From contig NC_080672.1 of the NCBI RefSeq assembly GCF_030247195.1, positions 185,636,372-185,700,371 on the forward strand: 64,000 nt of DNA, written 5' to 3'. The notes under the pieces were generated by a model that searched no databases, was not told the DNA's origin, and was given only the letters and a program-made list of their open reading frames with translations. The position numbers and the translations under genes were made by a program. Below, piece after piece: positions 1 to 11,076 of this stretch (the stretch's first letter is position 1; each line of letters opens with the position of its first letter). The DNA comes from Topomyia yanbarensis (lineage: Eukaryota; Arthropoda; Insecta; Diptera; Culicidae).

Positions 1-72
1 AAGCAAGCCCATAAACATGCTATGGGCGGACCTTCGTGTCCCTTCGGTGAGGCAAATAAGAAGAAGCAGTGA
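1..72 (+). CDS. C-terminal tail of retrotransposon ORF1 (gag-like)
   Basis: Frame 1 reads through to a TGA at 70-72 and encodes 23 residues, including HAMGGPSCPFGEANKKKQ. An MGGP-x-CP motif shortly before a basic end is usual just after the last zinc knuckle of R1/Jockey-type ORF1 proteins. Only the tail is in the window. The stop codon overlaps the first codon of ORF2 (69-71), the usual ORF1/ORF2 arrangement in this clade. The call rests on position and a short motif. Confidence 0.55.
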   Translation, partial: KQAHKHAMGGPSCPFGEANKKKQ

Positions 73-3035
73 ACGTCACACAGCTAAATCTTAACCATTG
101 TGCAGCAGCCCAACAGCTGCTGTGGCAGTCGGTCTCGGAGTCGAGGACAGATGTCGCCCTCTTATCAGACCCGTACCGCATCCCTGCCGGCAACGGCAAT
201 TGGGTGTCGGACGGGTCTGGAATGGTGGCAATCTGTACAACTGGACGGTTCCCGGTTCAAGAGGTAATACACTCCTCCGCCGAGGGTGTGGCGATTGCCA
301 AGATCAATGGTGTGTTCTATTGCAGCTGCTACGCCCCACCAAGGTGGCCAATAGAACAGTTCAATCAGATGATCGACAGGCTCTCGTCGGACCTAGTGGG
401 CCGGAAACCGGTAGTCATAGCGGGAGACTTTAACGCTTGGGCAGTGGAGTGGGGCAGCTGCTGTACAAATAGCAGGGGTCAAGCGCTAATGGTGGCGCTT
501 GCGAAACTCGATACCGTGCTAGCTAATAATGGCTCCGCTAGTACATTCCGTAGAAACGGAGTGGAGGCGTGGATTGACGTAACATTTGCCTGCCCGAGTC
601 TGGCTCCAGGCATGGAATGGAGGGTAGACGAAGGCTACACCCATAGCGATCATTTTGCAATCCGCTTTAGGAGCAACTATGGTGTGCAGCATCCGAGGGC
701 GGGAGATCCCTGTCAGGTACGCGGGTGGAAGTCCAATCACTTCGACAGCGAAGCTTTCACCGCGGCCCTGGGACTGGAGGCAAACACCGACAGTCTAAGC
801 GGGGATGCGCTGGTAGCTGTTCTATCACGCGCGTGCGACGCCACTATGCCGAGAAAAACACTGCCAAGAAACGGTAGATGCCCGGTATACTGGTGGAGTG
901 CCGAGATTGCAGCTCTACGGTCAGCCTGCCTCAGAGCTAGACGTAGGATGCAAAGAGCTCGCACCGAGGATGCAAGAGAGAACCACCGTGAAGTGTTTCG
1001 AGCTGCGAAATTGGCCCTTAACAAGGCCATTAAAAGCAGCAAGAGAGCCGTTTTCGACAACCAGTGTGAGAGTGCCAACGCGAATCCGTGGGGTGACGCC
1101 TACAGGATTGTGATGGCCAAGACCAAAGGGGACTCCTCACCCCCAGAACGGTCTCCGGACCGGTTGGCAACGATTATCGAAGTACTCTTCCCGTCTCGAG
1201 CCACATGCCCCTGGCCACCTGCACTACGAGACAGTGCGGACACGGCCGAAATGGTGGCTCCAGTGACGAATGAAGAACTACTCGCAGTGGCTAAATCCCT
1301 AGCAATGAACAAAGCTCCAGGGCCGGATGGAGTTCCAAACAACGCTCTCAAGGCAGCGATCATAGCGAACCCGAACATGTTCAGGCTAGCTATGCAGAGA
1401 TGCCTTGACGAGTGCCGTTTCCCCAATGGATGGAAAAGGCAGAAATTGGTGCTGTTGCCGAAGCCCGGGAAGCCGCCAGGCGACCCATCGGCGTACAGAC
1501 CAATCTGTCTGATCGACACGACTGGCAAACTGCTTGAGAGGATCATCCTCAACAGGCTAACCCTGTACGCGGAAGGTAGGGACGGTCTGTCAAGCAACCA
1601 GTTTGGCTTTCGGAAGGGTAAGTCCACAGTGGACGCTCTCAACTCAGTGATAAATACTGCCGAAATAGCGATCCAACGGAAAAGGCGAGGTATTCGATAC
1701 TGTGCGTTAGTGACACTTGACGTGAAGAACGCATTCAACAGCGCAAGCTGGGATGCTATCGCGCTCTCGTTACACCGGCTTAGCCTACCGGTGGGTCTGT
1801 ACCAGATCCTGGAAAGTTACTTTCAGAACCGCGTGCTGCTATATGAGACCGATGCCGGTCAGAAAAGGGTTCCGATTACCGCCGGAGTTCTACAGGGCTC
1901 GATCCTAGGCCCGGTGCTATGGACCCTCATGTATGACGGGGTTCTGAGACTGAAGTTCCCTCCTGGGTTCAAGATCGTCGGCTTTGCTGACGACGTAACC
2001 TTGGAGGTCTACGGGGAGTCAATTCCTGAGGTAGAACTAACCGCAGAACACGCGATCAGCAACGGTGGAGGAATGGATGAGCGCGAGAGGCCTGGAGCTC
2101 GCTCATCATAAGACGGAGGTAGTTATCGTCAACAACCGCAAGTCGGCACAACATGCAGTTATCCATGTGGGAGAAGTCGCGATCACTTCACAGCGAAGTC
2201 TGAAGTCATTATAGACGACAAGCTGACCTTCGGCAGCCATGTCGAATATACATGCAAGAGAACGTCGACTGCTGTTGCGGTTCTATCGAGAATGATGTCC
2301 AACAGCTCAAAGGTGTGCGCCAGTAGACGTAGGTTACTGGCAGGCGTTGCCGTATCTATCCTCAGATACGGCGGCCCGTCATGGTCAAGAGCACTGAGGG
2401 TAACCAGTTACCTACAGAAACTGGAGAGCACCTACCGCGTGATGTGCCTCAGAGTGATATCTGCCTACCGCACGGTATCACACGACGCATCCTGCGTGAT
2501 AGCGAGCATGATGCCAGTCGGGCTGGTCATTCGGGAAGATGAGGAGTGCTTCGAGCTACGTGGAAATAGGGGAGCCCGCGAGCGCACCAGGGTGACCTCG
2601 GTCGCCAGATGGCAGCGTGAGTGGGACAACTCCTCGAAAGGTAGGTGGACCCACCGGCTGATACCTAGCATATCGAGCTGGGTGGGAAGACCCCATGGGG
2701 AAGTTCACTTCCACCTGATACTATTCCTGTCAGGCCATGGCTGTTTCCGACAGTACCTCCACAGGTTCGGGCACGCGGAGGTCCCAGTCTGCCCGGACTG
2801 CCCAGGTGTAGACGAAACTGCCGAACACATACTGTTCGTATGTCATCGGTTCGACGTCGAAAGAAGAGCAATGCTTGACGTCTGTGGCTGGGACACAACC
2901 CCTGATACCCTTATTCAGCGGATGTGTCAATCGGTGGAGAAGTGGAACGCAGTCTCGGCTGCTACCATCCAGATTGCCTGTAGGCTACAGGTAATCTGGC
3001 GAACCGAGCAACAGACGACGGGCACGGCTAACTAG
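69..3035 (+). pseudogene. R1-clade ORF2 (endonuclease-reverse transcriptase), two frameshifts
   Basis: ORF2 supplies the nicking endonuclease and reverse transcriptase for target-primed insertion. Visible are the endonuclease motifs GDFNAW (about residue 119) and SDHFAIRF (about 194), the reverse transcriptase motifs NKAPGPDGVP (about 414), LDVKNAFNS and GFADDV (about 638), and a C-terminal knuckle CPDC...H...C near 2790-2845. The frame breaks twice. Near 2064 it shifts by one base, after which residues VEEWMSARGLELAHHKTE continue. Near 2206 a small deletion shifts it back into the frame that runs to the stop at 3033-3035. The expected initiator is GTG (69-71), overlapping the ORF1 stop; one A-to-G change from an ATGA stop-start overlap would explain this. 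The copy is not expected to make active protein. Confidence 0.9.
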
Positions 3036-3279
3036 TGATTGGTTAGCTGGAGCGAAAAAGGCCAAGCGCAAAAAAGGGAGTGAATGGACTGTTCATGCCG
3101 AGGCAGGTTTGGCGCAGCGACTGGCAACCGCGTAAGGAGTGAACCCGGCCACCCCGAAGCAAGACAGAAGAGTGAGTGTATAGGCGTATAAGTGGACTGC
3201 CTCATGCCAAGACGGGAGGGTCGTAGCGTAGTATGTTGGGACTTAGCTATCGATGCCTCATGGCGTGGCAGAGGAGTGA

Positions 3280-3735
3280 AAGGGTGAGCATCCAAGTCAG
3301 TCACACACGGCATGTGAAGGGTGAGCACAAAATTTAGCCTCACATGGTATGGTAGAGGCTAGCACAAAAGTAAGCCTAGCAAGGAATGAAAAAGGTGAGC
3401 ACACAAGTCAGCCTCGCATGGTATGTCAGAAGTGGGGCCCAAGAAAAATGTCCCACATGGGATGCCAGGGGGAGTGACAGAGGTACAATAGAGTGGCACG
3501 ATTGAGAGTGAATCAGGTGATAGGGTGAGCACCCAAGTCAGCCTCACATGGTATGGGTGGGGCGAGCATAAAAGTAAGCCTAGCAAGGAATGAGTAAGGT
3601 GAGCACACAAGTCAGCCTCGCAAGGAACGAAAAAGGTGAGCACAAAAGTCAGCCTCATGTGGGAGTGGTTGAGAGTGAATCAAGGTGCGATAGAGAGAGC
3701 ACCCAAGTAAGCCTCATACAGGACGTATGAACGCG
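3280..3735 (+). repeat. Degenerate tandem repeats in the R1-like 3' region
   Basis: A unit of roughly 30-60 bases recurs at least eight times, built on GTGAGCACACAAGTCAGCCT followed by CGCATGGTATG or a close variant such as AAGGAATG. Copies begin near 3283, 3308, 3394, 3526, 3599 and 3635. Internally repeated 3' regions occur in some R1-like elements. The minus-strand reading frames over this interval are by-products of the repetition. Confidence 0.75.
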
Positions 3736-3965
3736 TGAGTGAGAGTGAATGAGTGCATTATGTACAGCCATCCCCCAGAAGTAATACCGAGAGGTAGTTC
3801 CTGGGAGGAATGATGGCGGAGCCCAATGGATTTTAGTCGGTATTAATGGCAGCGTCACCATTCCAGCCCGACACGCCCCAGTGCACCCCGTGTGGTAGAT
3901 TGGACCCTACCAATAGCACGTGTACTGGGCTAGGACGTAAAGGTCTTCTCCATCGTAAAAAAAGG

Positions 3966-4304
3966 CATACATACGGGCTTACATTCATACATACATTCGT
4001 ACATATATTTGGCACAAGTTTAGTGTGTCATTACTCGCGTGTCATCTAGTCCGTCATCCTATGGAAAATCATCTTACCATCGCCTTGGGGTCAACGTCAT
4101 ATTGACAAATTTCGCATTGGATCCGCTTCTGTCTCTTCCTAATCTCCTTTTTGTCTCCTAGGTCCGAAGCGGATCAATCAACTATTAATTGAAACGGTAA
4201 ACATACTAGCAGTATTAGTCCTTACTCGCGAACACTTTTTCTACAACTGTGCTGTTTCTTCTCTATCTTATAACATAACTCGAATATCCCTGTTCTAGTC
4301 AATA
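3966..4304. other. No gene recognised
   Basis: Flank of the R1-like element. It contains a short CATACATA-type run (about 3966-4005) and otherwise unrecognised sequence. Confidence 0.5.
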
Positions 4305-4405
4305 CAGGCCATATTCGATAATCCGTAGTCTCGATTATCCGTAGACTCGATTATCCGTAGACTCGATTATCCGTAGAATGTGATTCGATTATCCGTAGTA
4401 CGAGA
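4305..4405 (+). repeat. Array of TCGATTATCCGTAG subterminal motifs (possible pogo/Tigger-like left end)
   Basis: A TA dinucleotide is followed by CAGGCCATATTCGATAATCC and then four or five copies of TCGATTATCCGTAG(AC) at about 15-base spacing. A TA-flanked CAG terminus with short tandem subterminal motifs matches the two complete pogo-like elements in this window (5080-6254 and 44479-46063). No matching right end was found, so this may be a truncated end. Confidence 0.5.
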
Positions 4406-4471
4406 ACCCGAACCAATTGTTTCGATTGTCGGAACATTATTTTTTCTCAAGCTACATTACACATTTATAAT

Positions 4472-4700
4472 TTACTAGCTAATACCCATCGCGCGTTGCT
4501 GCGACTTCCAACGAAATATGAGGAAAACACAATTTGTTCCGAAGCGCCATCTAGCGGTAAGATTATCCCCAACCAATAGCACACAGACATGCTCCATAAC
4601 GAATGCCTACTACGTATAAATTTTTACGGAAATCGGTTAAGCCGTTTGGGAGTCTATAAATCATATACATACAAACATCGACTTTTATATATATAGATTA
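4472..4700 (+). repeat. 3' fragment of a retroelement (RTE/SINE-like tail)
   Basis: The segment begins TTACTAGCTAATACCCATCG, contains AAATCGGTTAAGCCGTTTGG, and ends in TATATATATAGATTA. This arrangement is common at the 3' ends of arthropod RTE-like elements and dependent SINEs. No coding sequence remains and the family was not identified. Confidence 0.35.
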
Positions 4701-5079
4701 TATTATTTGCTACCAACTTCAGTTTCTGAAAGAATAAGTATTTTCTAAAAAATAATGAAAACTTCGTACAAATACAGAAATTTTAATTATTTAACATATA
4801 ATTTTGAATTCGATGCGATGACTTACATATTTTCGTACACCAATCAATTACAATTGATACTATCTACAGTTTCTGGAAGACCAGAATTTTATGTCCTCAA
4901 AAAATATTCACAAAAAATACGTAGAAATATCGCATTTTCCACAAAAAAACTTTTTTTTATTCTAATATATAAATACAAAATTCGTTAGAAAAGGATATCA
5001 GTTACAATTCCTTAAAGCACAAAATTTTAAACTCTCGTAAAAATTACAATAATTTGGGAAAATAAAGAATTTTCATATA
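4701..5079. other. AT-rich stretch, no gene recognised
   Basis: Reading frames here (for example 4755-4988) are AT-driven and show no recognisable motif. Confidence 0.5.
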
Positions 5080-6254
5080 CAGTAATGTTTCGATTATATC
5101 ACGGTTAATCTGTATTTTAGCGTGATATATTTGAAGAGTAATTCAAAACAAAAAAGAAATACATTCAAGCATTAACCCATGTATTTGTATAAACAAAAAG
5201 TAATAAAAAGTTAAAGTTAGGCAAAAAGAATAAATCATAGTAGGCTAATGAACCTATTTTTGCCATGTTTCTATTATCACACTACCCATTTGAAGCCGTT
5301 GGTTAGAGTAGCGTCTGTCATCTTTGTTCAACGCGTTGGGTCAAACGATATGGCAAAAGCGGATAATTTTTCCAGCTTCACTTTGCCGTTTCATAAAGTT
5401 GTTGAACCTCCCAAAGCTAAACTGGAAGGAATCTGACACGTTAAGGTTTTGGACAAGTATCATGACTATTAAAATCAGTGTATTCGAAGAGGCTACGATT
5501 CAGTTCTCGTTGTTCCATCATCCGTAGAAATAGTCCCATCTCCAATTGTTGATGTTGTCCTTTCAAAAGAAAAGGTAATCAATTCAAGAGAAAATGCATA
5601 TCGTGCGTATTTTGGTTTTCTCATTATTTTGTTAGATTTTGCTGCGGATAACTAACAATTAACCGCATAAAAAAGAAGTCGATTTGTTTACCCAATACAC
5701 CAGACGGCCCCTCAAGGACACGGCAAAAAGGAATTTAAAACTAAAATTCGATTCGCCCGAAAGATATTTCGGCACTCCTAGACATTGCAACAACGTTTTT
5801 GGTAAAACGTGATTTCAAAATAAGTCACGTTTAAAGTTTCGCACCACGCCCTCCTTTTATGTAAAGGGACAAGATGAACAGCGCTTTAACTTTGCTTCTA
5901 CTGCTTAGACCTCTATAAAAATTTCAGATACTTTCTTAAGAATCTATACTTTAAGGTAAAAAAAATGAAAAAGCTCGACTTTTTGACCGACTTCATCATA
6001 TATAAACCCTTAACGAAATACATAGTCCGAAACTCAATAATAGGCTCATTTCCCTACATGTAAATAAGCAAATTAATTGTAAAAAATCCTAAAAGTGCCA
6101 GGACACAACATGTGGCTTAATTGGATCAAAACGTAGTGTGCCTTGTCTGTTTTTCAAAAAGCGTGATATAATCGAGACAAAACCGTGATATAATCGAGGG
6201 TGATATAAACGAGTATTGATATAAACGTATAGTGATATAATCGAAACATTACTG
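5080..6254. mobile_element. Non-autonomous pogo/Tigger-like DNA transposon
   Basis: The element is bounded by inverted repeats of 23 bases starting CAGTAATGTTTCGATTATAT at 5080 and ending with the complement (6232-6254). TA lies directly outside both ends (5078-5079 and 6255-6256). Just inside the right end the motif GTGATATAAtCGAg is repeated four or five times in about 85 bases (6168-6245), and a weaker copy lies at 5120-5132. TA target duplication, CAG termini and repeated subterminal motifs fit the pogo/Tigger branch of IS630/Tc1/mariner. No transposase is visible, so the 1175-base copy is non-autonomous. Confidence 0.8.
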
Positions 6255-6256
6255 TA

Positions 6257-7170
6257 ATCAACAAATCTTTCAATTCAGTGCAGTGTCCTATAAAATTGTA
6301 TGCACCGATTGGCTACAAACTATAATTTCATGTAGCTGCCAGCTATAATTACAAGAACAAAATTTTAAAATCTGTGATTTTTTCTGTAATTTTTAGAATG
6401 AATATAACGACAGATTTTGTCAGCCCCATTATGTATTGAAGATTGACAAAATCTCAACATATATATTTCATATTGATTGGGACTATCTAAAGTATGATAT
6501 AAAACCCCACTCAACTCTTCGGAATCAGTCTATTATCGCATCAATTAAAAAAATCGAAATTTTTTAATCACTATAAGAACATCGACATTTTGAATTCTTA
6601 GCACACGACTTTTGCTTAATCCCAACATGTAACATAGAAGAATCAAACCACAAGACTTTGTCTTAAATGTGGCTGACAAAATCAGGTCAGAAAGCTGACA
6701 AATTTGGAGTCGGACAAACACGGGACCAATAAAATAGGATCTTCACTGTAGAACAGATGCACTGAACATCCTTTAAGTGACTCGGCTACTTAGAACGCCG
6801 AACAATGGCCAAATGAAGATTCTGGATGATGTTTCCACCAAGCAAACAAGAGAAAAAAAAATTACTGTGCGACGATGTATAACAAACTGAATCACTCAAT
6901 GTGTTTGAACATATTTATAACTAAAAACTTCCAAAAACCAAGAATCAGCTAGTTTCTGAGTGGCTCTCCAAAGCCCTAGAGCGCATGACGACAATTATGA
7001 TGCTGCTGCTGATTTAACAACGCACGATCCTTGATGTCGCGCGTAAAAAAAGTTTTTTTACTTGTAGCGTGTGCAAAACTCATCCTTTTAGAAGTCCAGG
7101 TTTTAAAATCGTCCAATTCTTATGCTTAAACTTATGCCTCTTTGTGGAATCTAGAGTGTTGCTTCTCTTA
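6257..7170. other. AT-rich stretch, no gene recognised
   Basis: No long reading frame or recognisable repeat was found. Confidence 0.5.
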
Positions 7171-7265
7171 GGGCCGATTTCCTCACCCTCGCTCTACGCT
7201 TAATCCGGGTTTAAACATACTGGTGAACCTGGTTTAAATGCTATACGAGGGTGAAGAAATCGGCG
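7171..7265. mobile_element. Short hairpin MITE (GGCCGATTTCYTCACCCTCG family)
   Basis: The 95-base sequence starts GGGCCGATTTCCTCACCCTC and ends with the near-complement CGAGGGTGAAGAAATCGGC. An inner pair (CCGGGTTTAAAC / GAACCTGGTTTAAAT) extends the hairpin. At least two further copies lie at 35650-35870, which supports a mobile origin. Confidence 0.65.
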
Positions 7266-8328
7266 CATAGAGGATTCCCAAAGTTTTGTTGTTATATACA
7301 AACCAGTAGTGCGTAACCATAAATTCAGTTGTTATTTCTGTCTGAATTTACCGAAACCAACATTAAGATAACTGAAATTTCACGCAGAGAATTTAGTTTT
7401 ATGCGTCATGATTATTAGACCAAACATAAGTATCCCAATCATTCGAACACGATACTTTAAAATCTGGCCTGTATACGTACTCATTACATTATGGACCAAG
7501 CAAACCATTAATTTTTCTATTATTATTATCCTGAGTAGCTATACCAGTGAAGGTATTTTAGGATTTCGCAAAAAGAATCTCTGCCAATAAAGGCATAAGA
7601 AATATTTATCCACTATTCCCCATAAACTTTGCTCGAACCGAATGTCTGCCTGGTTCGACTCGAATAGACCACACCGACCCGAAAGGGTTGCTTATCATTT
7701 CTGAAAGGCGGTGTGCTTGGTCGAGTTTAATAATCATAATAACAAATCCTGAATAATAAACTATCTCTTAGGTGCCAGTCCTGCACTCCTTACCCGAATT
7801 AGCCTCATACTCACTATCAAAAGAGTCGACAGCTAGTAGGATCCACATGTCCCCCACCCAAGCAAATTGATCAACTTGCAAGTAGGAGCACATATCTACC
7901 AACCAGCCAAGAAGACTTCCGAATCAATGAAAATGGACCATGCCAGTCGAAGGCCACAGGCCCAGCGCCATCTCGTACAGTGTCATTGTCATTGTCATTT
8001 CTCAGCCCAAACCCTGGCAGACGTTCATCCGCCCATCTAGACTTTGTCAAGATGAGAACCTACAAAGCCTAACTGGTCGTATGTGACCATATAGATTTTG
8101 GTTTGCTGAAACGAAACAAGAAAAGCAAAATAAAAACAAAATAATTGTGATTAGTATCGTAGTTATAATAAATAAGTAAACGATTTCTCATCTGTTGTTT
8201 GTTTCCTTGTTCGTAGACCTCCTTCCTGTTCCTGATCTGTTTGGGCTATTGGCTTTCCATTTCCTTGGCCGTCACGTTCTTTTGCACCGAGTTGCATATA
8301 TTGTAGTAAGAGAAACAAATGAAAAGAC
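7266..8328. other. No gene recognised
   Basis: Non-coding sequence with short frames only. A triple TGTCATT run lies near 7981-7999. The GAGAAAGGC-family leader begins at the right edge. Confidence 0.5.
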
Positions 8329-11076
8329 AAAAACCTATTTTAATCCACCTAGCGGTGCAATTGTGCCTTTCTCAATCATGAATCACGAGAATGTGTGCGT
8401 TGTTTATATTCATTAAAAGCTTTTAAATGCATATATTACATTTTATTATTATACATCACATGACAACTATATACAGGAAAATAAATCATTATTCGAGTTC
8501 TAAAATTTTGAAAAAGAAAAAACAGCCACGGTAATATTGAACTGAAAAAAGGTGCAAAATCGGCAAAGTCCCAAAAAGTCGATTTTTATAAAAAAAAATT
8601 TTTTCGAGATAACATAAAATCTCGACGTTTCATGCATTTTAAAGATGTATGGCATCAAAAATACGAATTCGATTTCTGAAATTTCATGTGGTCCCCCCTT
8701 TGAAAAAAGAATTGAGTTCCGGCTTATATGGGAATTTCATATGTGACCGGACGGTTTAGTCTATATTTCCGGAACCATATAAGCGATCCGTACGAATTCG
8801 ATTTCTGAAATTTCATGTGGTCCCCCCTTTGAAAAAAGAATTGAGTTCCGGCTTATATGGGAATTTCATATGTGACCGGACGGTTTAGTCTATATTTCCG
8901 GAACCATATAAGCGATCCGTACGAAATTTTATAGACATCTATGGGGATATTATAGCTATCATTTGGGACTAAGTTTGTGAAAATTGGCCCAACCATTTCC
9001 GGGAAACTGATGTGAGTTCGTAAATTTTGAAAGATGGCCGCTTTTCCCGGGCACTTCCGGAACCGTCTATGGTGGTTAATGTAGTCAACGAAAGTTTGGT
9101 TGGCCGTCGGTGACCTAGAACAGCAAATTTAAGTTGTTTGAGAGACATTTTAGCGAAATTTTTACCTTTTTTGCTTTCATCGGAGTATCGGTTTGAATCA
9201 CAATTTGCTATGTGATCGCACGCCACAACCTGTAACTCCGGAACCGGAAGTCGGATCGGGATGAAATTAAATAGCCATTTACGGGGACGCAATACCTTTC
9301 ATTTGAGGCCAAGTTTAGTCGAATCGGTCTAGCCATCTCCGAGAAACCGATGTGACTGTTATTCTGAATTTAGATACTTCCGCCGGGGCTTCCGGAACCG
9401 AGGATGGTGGCCAATGTGGCCAAATAGACTTTGAATGGATGTTAGTGACCTAATACTACAAATCGAAGCAGTTGTGGTCATATTTTGGAAAATTTTTCAC
9501 CTTTATACATTCATTGCAGAATTTATTAAAATCGACATTTTCTGCGTGTTCGTACTTATCACCCTGTAATTCCGGAACCGGAAGTCGGATCCATTAGAAA
9601 TTCAATAGCAGCCTATGGGAACGTTGCACCTTTCATTTGAGACTAAGTTTGTCAAAATCGGTTCAGCCATCTCTGAGAAAAATGAGTGACATTTTTGGTC
9701 ACATACACACACACATACACACACACATACATACATACACACATACATACACACACAGACATTTGCCGAACTCGACGAACTGAATCGAATGGTATATGTC
9801 ACTCGGCCCTCCGGGCCTCCGTTAAAAAGTCAGTTTTCAGAGCAATTGCAATACCTTTCTATTGAGAAAGGCAAAAAGGTGCGAAATCGGCAAAGTCCCA
9901 AAAAGTCGATTTTTATAAAAAAATTTTTTTTCGAGATAACATAAAATCTCGACGTTTCATGCATTTTAAAGATGTTTGGCATCAAAAATACGAATTCGAT
10001 TTCTGAAATTTCATGAGGTCCCCCCTTTGAAAAAAAATTTGAGTTCCGGCTTATATGGGAATTTCATATGTGACCGGACGGTTTAGTCTATATTTCCGGA
10101 ACCATATAAGCGATCCGTACGAAATTTTATAGACATCTATGGGGATATTATAGCTATCATTTGGGACTAACTTTGTGAAAATTGGCCCAACCATTTCCGG
10201 GAAACTGATGTGAGTTCGTAAATTTTGAAAGATGGCCGCTTTTCCCGGGCACTTCCGGAACCGTCTATGGTGGTTAATGTAGTCAACGAAAGTTTGGTTG
10301 GCCGTCGGTGACCTAGAACAGCAAATTTAAGTTGTTTGAGAGACATTTTAGCGAAATTTTTACCTTTTTTGCTTTCATCGGAGTATCGGTTTGAATCACA
10401 ATTTGCTATGTGATCGCACGCCACAACCTGTAACTCCGGAACCGGAAGTCGGATCGGGATGAAATTAAATAGCCATTTACGGGGACGCAATACCTTTCAT
10501 TTGAGGCCAAGTTTAGTCGAATCGGTCTAGCCATCTCCGAGAAACCGATGTGACTGTTATTCTGAATTTAGATACTTCCGCCGGGGCTTCCGGAACCGAG
10601 GATGGTGGCCAATGTGGCCAAATAGACTTTGAATGGATGTTAGTGACCTAATACTACAAATCGAAGCAGTTGTGGTCATATTTTGGAAATTTTTTCACCT
10701 TTATACATTCATTGCAGAATTTATTAAAATCGACATTTTCTGCGTGTTCGTACTTATCACCCTGTAATTCCGGAACCGGAAGTCGGATCCATTAGAAATT
10801 CAATAGCAGCCTATGGGAACGTTGCACCTTTCATTTGAGACTAAGTTTGTCAAAATCGGTTCAGCCATCTCTGAGAAAAATGAGTGACATTTTTGGTCAC
10901 ATACACACACACATACACACACATACATACATACACACATACATACACACACACAGACATTTGCCGAACTCGACGAACTGAATCGAATGGTATATGTCAC
11001 TCGGCCCTCCGGGTCTCCGTTAAAAAGTCGGTTTTCAGAGCAATTGCAATACCTTTCTATTGAGAAAGGCAAAAAA
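8329..11076 (+). repeat. GAGAAAGGC-family composite: leader plus two tandem long units
   Basis: A leader beginning AAAACCTATTTTAATCCACC (8329-8550) is followed by two head-to-tail units, 8551-9877 (1327 bases) and 9878-11076 (about 1199). The units are nearly identical; the whole 324-base interval behind the minus-strand frames at 8969-9292 and 10167-10490 differs at only one or two bases. Unit 1 is longer because a 129-base segment starting ACGAATTCGATTTCTG is duplicated (8663-8791 and 8792-8920). Each unit consists of degenerate 300-370-base modules with TTTCATTTGAGACTAAGTTT and CCGGAACCGGAAGTCGGAT. Each ends with a (CA/CATA)n microsatellite, CGGCCCTCCGGGCCTCC, and the hairpin CTTTCTATTGAGAAAGGCAAAA. 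The reading frames are repeat artefacts. Confidence 0.85.

Larger units (their letters stand above)
1..3965 (+). mobile_element. R1-clade non-LTR retrotransposon, 5'-truncated by the window edge
   Basis: The element comprises the end of ORF1 (1-72), a broken ORF2 (69-3035) and a long 3' region with internal tandem repeats. The clade call rests on the ORF2 organisation: apurinic-type endonuclease, reverse transcriptase with FADDV, and a C-terminal C-x2-C-x8-H-x4-C knuckle. The reverse transcriptase wording (VTLDVKNAFNSASW, GSILGPVLW) is typical of insect R1-like elements. The 3' limit is placed at the oligo-A run near 3957-3964, which is uncertain. No target-site duplication could be defined because the 5' end lies outside the window. 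Confidence 0.85.

Noticed and set aside
1100..1738. 212-codon minus-strand frame
   Set aside because: Antisense shadow of the R1-like ORF2.
7461..7472. TGGCCTGTA as the missing right end of the pogo-like terminus at 4305
   Set aside because: Only nine bases match, the motif array is absent and a complete unrelated element lies between.
8969..10490. Two nearly identical 107-codon minus-strand frames (8969-9292, 10167-10490), also at 58051
   Set aside because: They lie in units of a non-coding repeat family; other family members break the frame and no protein family is recognisable.
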